Under the pieces are notes generated by a model. The model had not been told where the DNA came from. It saw nothing but the letters and a program-made list of their open reading frames with translations, and searched no databases. A program made the translations under genes and the position numbers. Positions 25,670 to 34,222 of a DNA stretch of 64,000 nucleotides are shown here, piece after piece; position 1 is the stretch's first letter, and each line of letters starts with the position of its first letter. This stretch comes from Alphaproteobacteria bacterium (GTDB lineage: Bacteria > Pseudomonadota > Alphaproteobacteria > UBA9219 > RFNS01): the NCBI GenBank assembly GCA_016124955.1, contig WGMR01000003.1:124001-188000 (forward strand), given 5' to 3'.

Positions 25670-25725
25670 GACGCTTTAGCTATTGATAACGCGGTAGCAA
25701 GCTGCCCACTCAAAGCCCGCGAGTT
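25670..25725 (-). promoter_or_regulatory. SAM-II-like riboswitch aptamer in the metF operon leader
   Basis: The leader RNA has the layout of the SAM-II (metA-type) aptamer known from alphaproteobacterial methionine genes. A P1 stem CGCGG/CCGCG (25717-25723 with 25690-25694) encloses a loop with TTTGA and GCTTGC. It is followed by a joining strand GTTATCAAT and the conserved GCTAAAG that closes the pseudoknot. Order, spacing and conserved words agree with what I remember of the family; a covariance-model search was not possible. SAM binding should lower expression of metF-metE-metB-like-metY. SAM-V, which shares the core, is the alternative. Confidence 0.72.
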
Positions 25726-25741
25726 CACCATGAACTTCTGT

Positions 25742-25772
25742 ATTTTAAGCTTATTCCTGCTTAGCATGTCAA
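25742..25772 (-). promoter_or_regulatory. Predicted promoter of the methionine operon
   Basis: A perfect TTGACA (25767-25772) and TAAAAT (25742-25747, five of six) with a rather long 19-base spacer. Transcription would start near 25735, a few bases before the P1 stem of the SAM-II-like aptamer, giving a leader of about 110 bases. Confidence 0.55.
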
Positions 25773-25884
25773 CCACTTCATGGCACCCAGTCCACCACCG
25801 CACATCACACAATCAACATGAGAAATATCCTGTAATACATTGGTATAGAATAAATATATGTTCATCTGAATAACAGCATAACCA

Positions 25885-28158
25885 CTAATGGTCCCATAGC
25901 GACTGCACCAGTTTGGCCAAAAGGTTATATTCCTGCGCAAAAGCATGGCCCGAATATTGAGGTAACCACGGCTTTTCCTCGCCCATAAAGTGATAGATGG
26001 CAGGGTTATTTTTAAGGCCATCATATTGCCCGGGATCCATGCAGTAATGCGGCATATGGTGCGGGCGGGCGCGTTCGTTGAAGTTCCATTTCGGCGCCAG
26101 CGCCTTCCAGCGGCCCTTAAGCGCCATGTTCAGGGATGATTGATCCCAATAATGCAACGTATCCGGCCATCCGAGCGGCGGATTTTGCGGGTTCGCCGGG
26201 TCGCGATAATGGATCGCGCTTGGCCGCGCATCAAAATGCTTGATCCATTTGACCGCCTGGTCCGTAACCTTATCCGCCCGCCAGTTTTCCAGATCCATCA
26301 ACAGCATGCCCGAATTAAATTGGTCGCCGCCGAATTGCTCCAGAAACTGCGTCTCAAAAATAAAGAACGGGTCTGCAACCGCCCCAACCGGGCAATCTTC
26401 AAGATCAGAATGCCATAATTCATCGACCGCGCTACGCACGATCACATCACAATCCAGGTATATAACCCTTTTAAGATCGGATAGATAATCGGGAATGAAA
26501 ACACGTGTGTACATCGACATGCTGCGGTTCCCGTGCAGCGGCCGCGCCGCGACCTTTACATCCAGCTCTGATCTGCATGCAACAAAGTTTAAAGTTTGGC
26601 CGAAATGCTGCGCGATTGCCTGAAGCCGTTTTATGTTTTCCGGCCGCAGGGCTGAAATAATATAAATATCAACCCGCTTGGCATGCGCCGAACATATCGA
26701 AGCAATCACGACGCTGGCCTGTAATACGTAATTATCATCCGGGCAAATAACGAATGCAGGCGTGTCACCTGCGGGTTTGCCTGCGAACAACGGATGGCGC
26801 TTTGTAGCGCAAGAAGCAGCCGGGTAGCGCCCGGGATGCGCCCGGATACCGTTCAGCGGGCCGCGCGCCGCAAGCAGCAAAGGCCGCATCGCTTCCGGCA
26901 GATGCTGTGCGATAATTCGCAGCTCATCCTTCTGAACATCAAATGGCGCGACAGCGTAGCGCTTTTTGGAAAGCGCAATCACTTCAGGCACACATTCGAT
27001 GCGGCGCCCTTCGCCAAGCGCCTTGAGCAACAAGGCGGCTTTGGATAACCCCGGGTTAGCACCAGACAGTTCTTTATAAGCGTCACGGCGCACACAAAAT
27101 TCGCCTGCGCCCAACAGATTGAGAAAACTGTTCAGCAATAAATCTCCGCCGTAAAATAGCCAGTTCACCGGCAAGCGTCGCTGTTCGTTTTTCGAACGTG
27201 GCGGCAGATAAGCGCAAGCGCGCGGGTGAATATCGTAGCGCGGATCGATACCCTGCGGCATCGTCAGAGCATCGGCGCCGTGTGCGGCAGCGGTAGCAAG
27301 AACCGCAATGGCATCAGGCAAAAGGATGCCATGACCGTCCAGAAACAGCAGATAATCACCCTTTGCCTTGTCTGGCCCCGCAACAATTTCAAAATTCTTG
27401 CTTGTCTGGACCTTGAGTGCATCGACAGCTTCCTGAGTATCGGCCCCTTCCAGACAAACGGAAAAAAACGGGGCTTTAGCCTCTTGCCGCTTTCTTCCAA
27501 GACCGCGCAGCCATTTTCCCCACGGCTCACCGCTATCACCGCCAAGAACCCCAGCGACCTTGGGCGCATTCCAGCCGGCGCCCTGCATCCATGCCAGACA
27601 TTCCGGATCCGTAGAAAGCACCGCATCGGCCGTCGCGACTGACTGCCTTTCAAAATAATCAATCTCGAAATCCGTACGCGGGGATGGCGGCAGGCAGTTC
27701 GCCTGCTCAAGCCAGCGCATACGCGTGCCATCCGCTGCCACGACAATCGGCGTTTCCGGAAATGCCAGACCGAGCTTTCTGGCCTGACAAGCGAACCATG
27801 CCGCACCGAAACCGTGTTGAAATACAATCAGATCAAAATTACGCTCACGCAGCCAGTTGTAGGTACATAAGGACTGAACGGGTATGTACCAGTTGTTTTC
27901 GCGGAACTGCCCGCGTAATTTTTCATATGCGTATTGTCTCGCTTTCTTCTTTTCATTATCCGGGTGATTGAGCGGCTGGAACCGCGGTGCGGCATAGACC
28001 GTAAGATCCAGAAGCGTTGTTTGCCAGCCGTCCGCCGTCAAAAGCTTTGCAAGCTGCGCGGCGCTAGGTATGGCCTCCGCACTGCTATCGCTCACGAGGC
28101 ACACAGACCTGCCCCTACCGGCATTTGTTATCTTACCGCTTAGCTGCGTATGGCTCAT
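25885..28158 (-). CDS. Multi-domain glycosyltransferase: GT-B-like module, GT2-like module and C-terminal GT8 domain
   Basis: The C-terminal about 290 residues are a GT8 (GT-A fold) enzyme like LPS galactosyl/glucosyltransferases: FVICPDDNYVLQASVVI opens it, the metal motif is YLDCDVIV, then FNSGMLLMDLENW, WDQSSLN and a C-terminal IYHFMGEEKPW. The first about 200 residues form a Rossmann-like module (VCLVSDSSAEA, DLIVFQHGFGAAW, DYFERQSVATADAVL). Between them lies a GT2-like stretch with KAKGDYLLFLDGHGILLP, possibly degenerate because no clear DxD is seen. The start is uncertain: ATG 28158, or GTG 28194. It follows the methyltransferase with a 28-64 base gap. Donor sugars are unknown. Confidence 0.8.
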   Translation of the reverse strand: MSHTQLSGKITNAGRGRSVCLVSDSSAEAIPSAAQLAKLLTADGWQTTLLDLTVYAAPRFQPLNHPDNEKKKARQYAYEKLRGQFRENNWYIPVQSLCTYNWLRERNFDLIVFQHGFGAAWFACQARKLGLAFPETPIVVAADGTRMRWLEQANCLPPSPRTDFEIDYFERQSVATADAVLSTDPECLAWMQGAGWNAPKVAGVLGGDSGEPWGKWLRGLGRKRQEAKAPFFSVCLEGADTQEAVDALKVQTSKNFEIVAGPDKAKGDYLLFLDGHGILLPDAIAVLATAAAHGADALTMPQGIDPRYDIHPRACAYLPPRSKNEQRRLPVNWLFYGGDLLLNSFLNLLGAGEFCVRRDAYKELSGANPGLSKAALLLKALGEGRRIECVPEVIALSKKRYAVAPFDVQKDELRIIAQHLPEAMRPLLLAARGPLNGIRAHPGRYPAASCATKRHPLFAGKPAGDTPAFVICPDDNYVLQASVVIASICSAHAKRVDIYIISALRPENIKRLQAIAQHFGQTLNFVACRSELDVKVAARPLHGNRSMSMYTRVFIPDYLSDLKRVIYLDCDVIVRSAVDELWHSDLEDCPVGAVADPFFIFETQFLEQFGGDQFNSGMLLMDLENWRADKVTDQAVKWIKHFDARPSAIHYRDPANPQNPPLGWPDTLHYWDQSSLNMALKGRWKALAPKWNFNERARPHHMPHYCMDPGQYDGLKNNPAIYHFMGEEKPWLPQYSGHAFAQEYNLLAKLVQSLWDH

Positions 28159-28222
28159 TGGGTTTGCCGGCTTATCAGACAAATATGAAAACACTGGTCA
28201 CCATGTTTAGAAGGTGCCCGCA

Positions 28223-28939
28223 CTACCAGCGCTGGTGAAAGAGCCGGCCCACTGCCCCCACAGTATTATGAGTATTGGGGTGATACACAAGCCCCATGCC
28301 GGACGGCGTACGATGCAGCATATAACCGTGCTTGGTGTAATCCTTAAAGATACTCCAGAAACTGTCGGCTAGATGCCAATTGATAACGTCATGGAAGAAA
28401 ATGCACCCCTGCTTCGTCAGAAACGGTTTTACCCCGTTATAGTCTGCCGTCTGCTGGGTTTCGGTATGAAGCCCATCAACCAGCACCATGTCTATTGCGC
28501 CATCCAAATATTGCTCGGCAACATGCGGAATATCCTGCGGCGACTCAGCCTGCACAACCTGCGCCTTTAGCTTAAAACGGCTGATAAATTTCTGGCTTAA
28601 CTTCATTCCCGTTCTTACGTCATCACCTTCCGTAAGATTATCAATCGCGACAAGCTTTGCGTTCGGAAAAATCATGGATAGCGCGAGCGCACTCCAACCG
28701 AAGGCGTTACCTATGACAAGAATGGTTTTAGGTTCATAAACAGTTGCAAGGATTTCAAACATGTGCAGTTCGGCAAAAGACAACCCGCCGCCTACGCGAA
28801 GATAGTATTTTTTCTTCCGGAAGCCAGTGAACGGGGCATCTCTAGCACCACCACAATGATATGGGTTGAGCGAAGTATGGACGGTATATCCCTCTTGCTC
28901 GTAAGCCTCGATCAAGGAAAAAAGATAGTGACGCTTCAC
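28223..28939 (-). CDS. SAM-dependent methyltransferase, Methyltransf_24 type
   Basis: A 238-aa class I methyltransferase with motif I ILVIGNAFGWSALAL near residue 78, the acidic VAIDNLTEG, MVLVDGLHTETQ and CIFFHDVINWHLAD. It is related to the 15656 protein and, like it, is embedded among glycosyltransferases, so O-methylation of a sugar is a reasonable guess. The start is GTG 28939. It lies 15 bases after the B12-binding radical-SAM gene and upstream of the GT8 gene on the same strand, giving a three-gene operon. Confidence 0.8.
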   Translation of the reverse strand: MKRHYLFSLIEAYEQEGYTVHTSLNPYHCGGARDAPFTGFRKKKYYLRVGGGLSFAELHMFEILATVYEPKTILVIGNAFGWSALALSMIFPNAKLVAIDNLTEGDDVRTGMKLSQKFISRFKLKAQVVQAESPQDIPHVAEQYLDGAIDMVLVDGLHTETQQTADYNGVKPFLTKQGCIFFHDVINWHLADSFWSIFKDYTKHGYMLHRTPSGMGLVYHPNTHNTVGAVGRLFHQRW

Positions 28940-28954
28940 GAACCAACCCGCCGC

Positions 28955-30301
28955 TTAAGCGTCGCGCAAGGTCTGCGCCAGTTCGCGCCACTTTTTCCCG
29001 CCGTCGGTCGATATTTCGTAAGGCGAACCGGTCTTGGTGCCGGGGAAGTTCTTGTGCACGGCTTCGGTATCGACATTTTCGAGCGGCGTGCCTTCGATAA
29101 CCGCTGTACCCGATTCCTGATAGGTATCGAACGGCAGTGAAGCGATGAACTTTTTGGTATCAAGCATTTGTTCGCGCGTTTCGCCGGGCAGGCCATAGGT
29201 GAATGTGCCGTGCACCGTAATGCCGACACGCTTGCATTCAAGGATAGCCTTGCGGGCGTAATCGAGATCAAGATGCTTGTTGACGATATTATCGACCACC
29301 CACTGGTTGCCTGACTCAATGCCGATTTTGACCCCGAAGCACCCCGCATCCTTCATGATCTGCCAGCTTTCAAGGCGGCAGGTATCGGCGCGGCACATAG
29401 CCGACCACGGCACATTGATCTTTTCCATAACCTTGCACATGTTCAAGACATGCTTGTTGCCGAGGTTGAACGTGTCGTCATCGAAGTAGATGGATTTAAA
29501 CTTGTAACGGCCGACAATATCTTCAAGAAAGCCTTGCATATAATCCGGGCTATAATGACGCACCGATCGCTTGTTGTCGCCGTACGGATCATCGCCCGTC
29601 ATCGTTGCGGGCCAGACACAAAAGATGCATTTGAAAGGGCAACCACGGCTTGACCACACATGTGCATGCGGCGCGATTTGCCCCATCGGGTTGCCGTCCC
29701 AGTAACGATGCGCAATCGTATCGTCGTAATACGGGTAAGGTGCAGCGTTCATTTCTTCAAGCGTCAGCAAATTGCTTTCCAGCACACCTTCGGCGCCTTG
29801 AATGACCTTGACCGACCCCTTTTCATATTCGCCCTTGATGCAGGCTACGATCGGGAAATCTTCCAGAATTTTGCTAGCCTTGCTGCTGATCGGCCCGGCA
29901 AGCGCAATCCGCGTATCGGGCAGCATCTTCTTGATTTTCCGGATCAGTTGCCCGTCATGCTCCCAACTCGGCGTGGCAGACTCGATAATGATCACATCGT
30001 ATTTTTCTTCCTGCAAATGCTTGAAATAACTGTCATAGCTTTCACGCAAAGCGATCGAATCGCGCATCGTGGTTTTGGCGCCGGTCTCGCGGCCCGCATA
30101 GGTGGTCGCGTAACCCATAAAGAACGGATACGGCAGGTAATCGAGAAAAACATATTTGTCGGGCGAACTGCGTATGTAGATCGTATGCGGCCAGCGTGAA
30201 CCCGCACGCACTGCGCCCAACGTCAGACCCTTCGCAAGCTGCTCAGGATCAGCCGTGGCAGGATCGGGCCAATATGGCGGGTTACTGAAAAGGACTTTCA
30301 T
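28955..30301 (-). CDS. B12-binding-domain radical SAM protein
   Basis: The N-terminal about 190 residues look like a cobalamin-binding Rossmann domain (KVLFSNPPYWP, IIIESATPSW, RIALAGPISSKASKIL, CIKGEYEKG), but the DxHxxG cobalt-ligand motif is not present. The radical-SAM core follows with the [4Fe-4S] motif in SSRGCPFKCIFC (Cx3Cx2C) near residue 220, IYFDDDTFNLG and GVKIGIESGN. Proteins of this build occur in polysaccharide and secondary-metabolite clusters, catalysing C-methylation or rearrangement. The start at 30301 is backed by GGAG eight bases upstream; a longer frame adds 16 residues without homology. First gene of the operon with the methyltransferase and GT8 gene. Confidence 0.82.
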   Translation of the reverse strand: MKVLFSNPPYWPDPATADPEQLAKGLTLGAVRAGSRWPHTIYIRSSPDKYVFLDYLPYPFFMGYATTYAGRETGAKTTMRDSIALRESYDSYFKHLQEEKYDVIIIESATPSWEHDGQLIRKIKKMLPDTRIALAGPISSKASKILEDFPIVACIKGEYEKGSVKVIQGAEGVLESNLLTLEEMNAAPYPYYDDTIAHRYWDGNPMGQIAPHAHVWSSRGCPFKCIFCVWPATMTGDDPYGDNKRSVRHYSPDYMQGFLEDIVGRYKFKSIYFDDDTFNLGNKHVLNMCKVMEKINVPWSAMCRADTCRLESWQIMKDAGCFGVKIGIESGNQWVVDNIVNKHLDLDYARKAILECKRVGITVHGTFTYGLPGETREQMLDTKKFIASLPFDTYQESGTAVIEGTPLENVDTEAVHKNFPGTKTGSPYEISTDGGKKWRELAQTLRDA

Positions 30302-30432
30302 ATGGCGCTCCAAAAAGGGTCGCGAACAAACCGGGTGAAAAAATAGCAATTGCCCGATTCAGGGCCGTAAACTAACATTTGCATTAGTACCGGCTTTTCG
30401 GCCCCCTTTCAACCAGAATACACCCCTGAAAC

Positions 30433-31287
30433 ATGCTGCCGCTTTCGGTCTATATCCCTTGCTACAATGGCGAAAAGTACATCGCCCGTTGCCTCGAATC
30501 CCTTCTTGCGTCAGACCCCGCCCCTGATGAAATCTTGCTGATCGATGACGGCAGCACCGACAAAACGGCGGAAATTGCCAAGCGCTACCCGGCCATTCGC
30601 CTGATCCAGCAGGAAAAGAACAAGGGACTGGGAGCCGCACGAAACCGCGGCTTGCAGGAAGCCAGAAACAAATTTGTCGCTTCAATCGATGCCGATGTCA
30701 TCGTCGCAAAGGACTGGTGCGCACAATGGCAGGTCTTGCTGCAGGAATTCCCGGGCGCGATCATATATGGCGGGCATCTGGAAGAAACCGTGAAAGTCAC
30801 GCTGGGCGACCAGTGGCGCTGCAAACACATGCAACAGAACCAGGGCCGCCGCGCGATCCTCAACCCCTATCATGTCTGCGGATCCATCACGCTCGTGGAC
30901 AGAAAGGTGATCCTCGGCCTTGGCGGCTTCGACGAGCGCATGCGTGCGAACGGGGAAGATTGCAACATATGCCATCGCGTTCGCTCGAACGGCGGCATGA
31001 TCGTGTACGACCAAAGGCCGCAGGCATTCCACCTGCGCGAAGATACGCTAAAAAGCGCCCTGCATACCCACTGGGCATGGTACCGCCATCCTTGGGTTAT
31101 TCTGTTTCCCATTCGCACATGGCGCGCCCTTTATGATCTGCTGCGCGTCCGGCTGTGGCACAACTGCATGCGCGCCCTTCGCGCTGACTGGCGCGATAAA
31201 GACTGGCCCATGATGTTTATAAGCCTTCTTTCTCTGCCGCATCACACATGGAAGGAAGTGCGGGCGTTTCTTCGCCAACGCCGCTAG
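30433..31287 (+). CDS. GT2 family glycosyltransferase
   Basis: A 284-aa GT-A enzyme: VYIPCYNGEKYIARCLESLL at the N-terminus, ILLIDDGSTD, GLGAARNRGL, the metal-binding SIDADVIV near residue 78, GGFDERMRANGEDCNIC and a C-terminal helix rich in Trp/Arg (HWAWYRHPW) that may touch the membrane. It transfers a sugar from an NDP-sugar to an unknown acceptor. It is divergent from the radical-SAM gene and convergent with the GT41-like gene, two bases apart, so it is a single-gene unit. Confidence 0.88.
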   Translation: MLPLSVYIPCYNGEKYIARCLESLLASDPAPDEILLIDDGSTDKTAEIAKRYPAIRLIQQEKNKGLGAARNRGLQEARNKFVASIDADVIVAKDWCAQWQVLLQEFPGAIIYGGHLEETVKVTLGDQWRCKHMQQNQGRRAILNPYHVCGSITLVDRKVILGLGGFDERMRANGEDCNICHRVRSNGGMIVYDQRPQAFHLREDTLKSALHTHWAWYRHPWVILFPIRTWRALYDLLRVRLWHNCMRALRADWRDKDWPMMFISLLSLPHHTWKEVRAFLRQRR

Positions 31288-31289
31288 CG

Positions 31290-33245
31290 CTATTCCGACA
31301 GGATTTGCCTGATCACCGGGTTAAAGCGCTGCGCAAAGCCTTCAACATCAAAGGCGTGATTGCTTCCGGTCTTCAAGGCTTTTCTGATCTGCCTTCTTAC
31401 CTTGCCGCGCGCCTTTGCGTCGCGCCCGAATTTCACGGCGATCGAAACATAATCCTCAACCGTTTCTGCAATTCCATCTTCCGCGCCAACGGCCAAGAGA
31501 TGCGAAACCGCCTGACACCCGCGCTGCGTGTTGCAGCGTTTTGCCACAATGGGCACTCCGCCAAGCAACGGTTCCGTTATCGCCATGTTGCCGGTAAACG
31601 GAAAGGCATCGAGATACACATCGACCGTTGTCATCAGGTTTATTATGTCATTTCTGTGCATCGGCCTCAGCACGCGAATTCTTTTGATCATGTCGCTGTC
31701 TTTTGCGGCCTTCATAAAACGCTGGATCAGAATATAATCCGAAAGGTTGCTGCTGTGCAGATGCCAGTTGGGGCTGTAGGGCAATATCGCCAAAGAAGAG
31801 TTCGGCACCTGGCGCAAAATTTCGCACCACGCTTCAATGACATCCGTCGAATATTTCAGCATCGCGGATGTGCTGGCATAAAGCACTTGTGATTTATCGA
31901 CATCAAGACTTTTGCGGTTAAACTGGCCCTGCGACCGGACCAAATCACCCGCATAATCAAAAACCTGCATCGGGCCGGGAAATACATAAACATTCGGCTC
32001 CCCATACGCCGTTTTCGGGTCACGGCCCGGCGGCTCCGTATATTCACTTGTAATCATGGTATCGATGGTATCCGGCATGCTTGCGCTGGCGACGGACCAG
32101 CATGCAAGCGTAGCCTGTCGCCGCGCCAGGCGCGTGGAGGACAACATTGAACATTTCTCGCCAAAAAGAATCACATCGGCCAGTAGCATCAAATCCAGAT
32201 TTTCTTTGCGAATAAGCTCGACGCTTTCCTTCAAGCCATGCCCTTTCAAAATAACGAGGCGGCTCCAGTACGGGCTGATTATTCCCAAAAACCGGTTTTT
32301 TATTGGCACGTGATCGTCCGTTAAATAACTGAAATAACCGGCGAACCTGCTCTCGACCGGGTTTGCGCTAAAAACAATAATTTCGGCATCCAGCTCCTGC
32401 ATAGCGCGCAAATGCGCAAGCAGCATGTAATGCTCATGCATCCGCAAAACGCCCATGACAAGGATGCCGATCTTGGGTTTCTTCTTGTTCTTAACGACGG
32501 ACGGCGTCCACGGCTCGACTTCCTGCAAAATTTGCATATAGGCCTGCCTGACCCGGCCAAATGCCTTCATCAGATCAAGTGCTTCATGGTCAAGCGTATA
32601 GATACCGGCAATATTAATCATCTCCGGTATATCGTTTAGCAATAGCTTCTGCTGTGAGCTTTCCAAGCCGGGCAGGCAATCCGCAAAGTTGGTCCATTCA
32701 CGCGCAGAAAAAACGTAATGTGCGTCCGCGTCTTCTTGCGTGAAAAAAATGCTGCAATATCTCAGCCAGTATCGCAAAAAACGCAGTCCGAATTTGCCGC
32801 GATAATGTTCGGCGGTGGCCGCCATGCCGGTTTTGTAAGCGGGCGCCAGAATTTCGCAAACCAGCAGCGCACGCATGGCTTCATCCGTGTCCGGCCGCTC
32901 AATCAGGACTTTTGCCGCAGAATTCAGAAGTTCGCTTTCGGCCGGCTCTTGCGGCAACAAATTTATGGCGGAGCCGTAATAGCCGGCATAAAACCAGTTA
33001 TGCGCCTCCACCAAACGCCCGCCATGAACTTCGGTGATCGCATCCAGCGGAGCGGTCAGATAGAGGCCCGCAAGTTCAAGCCGCAGACCGCGCAGGCAAG
33101 CAACCTCTTCGTCGGTGGCATTGAAGTCACGAAGACAGGCACGGATTTTTTGAAGCAATTCGACCAGCTGAGCGCGCTGATTCTGGGCATCCGGATGGGC
33201 TGAAACGACGACCTTATTGGCAGCCTGCAAATTTCCTGTATGCAT
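31290..33245 (-). CDS. GT41-like protein (O-GlcNAc transferase / SPINDLY related)
   Basis: The C-terminal about 270 residues resemble the catalytic region of OGT/SPINDLY-type GT41 enzymes: SSLAILPYSPNW, RIRVLRPMHRNDI, and the nucleotide-sugar signature VDVYLDAFPFTGN followed by TEPLLGGVPIV. The N-terminal about 250 residues are helical and TPR-like in position but without a clear TPR consensus; a Rossmann-like half begins at KPKIGILVMGVLRMHEHY. Such enzymes O-glycosylate Ser/Thr of proteins, including flagellins in alphaproteobacteria, which would suit the nearby motB. The start is ATG 33245 (the frame also allows TTG 33248). Confidence 0.7.
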   Translation of the reverse strand: MHTGNLQAANKVVVSAHPDAQNQRAQLVELLQKIRACLRDFNATDEEVACLRGLRLELAGLYLTAPLDAITEVHGGRLVEAHNWFYAGYYGSAINLLPQEPAESELLNSAAKVLIERPDTDEAMRALLVCEILAPAYKTGMAATAEHYRGKFGLRFLRYWLRYCSIFFTQEDADAHYVFSAREWTNFADCLPGLESSQQKLLLNDIPEMINIAGIYTLDHEALDLMKAFGRVRQAYMQILQEVEPWTPSVVKNKKKPKIGILVMGVLRMHEHYMLLAHLRAMQELDAEIIVFSANPVESRFAGYFSYLTDDHVPIKNRFLGIISPYWSRLVILKGHGLKESVELIRKENLDLMLLADVILFGEKCSMLSSTRLARRQATLACWSVASASMPDTIDTMITSEYTEPPGRDPKTAYGEPNVYVFPGPMQVFDYAGDLVRSQGQFNRKSLDVDKSQVLYASTSAMLKYSTDVIEAWCEILRQVPNSSLAILPYSPNWHLHSSNLSDYILIQRFMKAAKDSDMIKRIRVLRPMHRNDIINLMTTVDVYLDAFPFTGNMAITEPLLGGVPIVAKRCNTQRGCQAVSHLLAVGAEDGIAETVEDYVSIAVKFGRDAKARGKVRRQIRKALKTGSNHAFDVEGFAQRFNPVIRQILSE

Positions 33246-33330
33246 CAATACGTGGTCCCGTCAATGAATAGACCGCAGAATATATGGGCAATCCAGCCAG
33301 AATGTCTATAGATCACTTGCAGAATCTTAT

Positions 33331-34161
33331 ATGGCAGAGCATCATTCCGGCATGAAAAAAGAGCCCTGCCGTCTATGCGGAGAACCCACAGAATTTTATG
33401 CAAAGAAACTTACGCTTGGCAAGCATCAGGTTGCCTACTTCCAGTGCAGTGGCTGCGGCTCGTTGCAGACGGAAAAGCCATATTGGCTCAGCGAGTCATA
33501 CGCGGCGGGGCCGGGCATCGGGAATGATGTCGGGGCCGGTCAACGCTGTATGCTGCTTTCCCTGAAGCTATCTGCGTATTTTCACATACTCAGCATCGAC
33601 CACGAGCAGCCAATCCTGGATTACGGCGCAGGTTCCGGGCTGCTCACCCGGCTGATGCGTGATCGTGGATACAATGTGCTCGCTTACGACAAGTATGTGA
33701 CCCCCTACTTCGCCGACAAATTCCTTGGCGCGCCGGATAGCCGGCCATGGAAAGCAATTCTCACGACCGAAGTGTTCGAGCATATGGAGCAGCCCGCCGT
33801 GGAAATACGCGGATTTTTTGCATCGAACGTCGATTATATTTTCTTTACAACCGAGTTGTGGGAAGGCCAGGGCATAGATTGGTGGTATATTGACGGCAGC
33901 CAGCATATTTTCTTTTACACGCACAAAGGGCTGGAAAAGATCGCACAGGAACACGGCTACGCTTTTTATAATTTAGGCAACCTCAAGCTGTTTGCGAAAC
34001 AGGCCAAAATTAGCCCCGAAGATATCCATGGCATCACGAATACGCAGCACATAGATCAGCTTGCCGCCAGCCTTCTGGCCGAACATCTGAAGCACCCCTT
34101 TAAATGGGTAAATAAAGATTTTGAGATAGTAAGGGGTCAGCCCATATCCGCCAGTCCCTAG
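33331..34161 (+). CDS. SAM-dependent methyltransferase with N-terminal zinc ribbon
   Basis: Two CxxC pairs (CRLC at 13-16 and CSGC at 39-42) form an N-terminal zinc-ribbon-like element. A class I methyltransferase domain follows with motif I ILDYGAGSGLLTRLM near residue 93, the acidic LAYDKYV, and ILTTEVFEHMEQP, the Methyltransf_23 pattern. Relatives are C- or O-methyltransferases in deoxysugar biosynthesis (TylC3-like layout), but the substrate here is not known. The start could also be ATG 33352. It is divergent from the GT41-like gene and 61 bases ahead of the radical-SAM gene on the same strand. Confidence 0.8.
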   Translation: MAEHHSGMKKEPCRLCGEPTEFYAKKLTLGKHQVAYFQCSGCGSLQTEKPYWLSESYAAGPGIGNDVGAGQRCMLLSLKLSAYFHILSIDHEQPILDYGAGSGLLTRLMRDRGYNVLAYDKYVTPYFADKFLGAPDSRPWKAILTTEVFEHMEQPAVEIRGFFASNVDYIFFTTELWEGQGIDWWYIDGSQHIFFYTHKGLEKIAQEHGYAFYNLGNLKLFAKQAKISPEDIHGITNTQHIDQLAASLLAEHLKHPFKWVNKDFEIVRGQPISASP

Positions 34162-34222
34162 CGCTCTTGCGCAACAGGCATAACACTTATACTTTTAGCA
34201 TATCCATGAAAGACAAATACAC

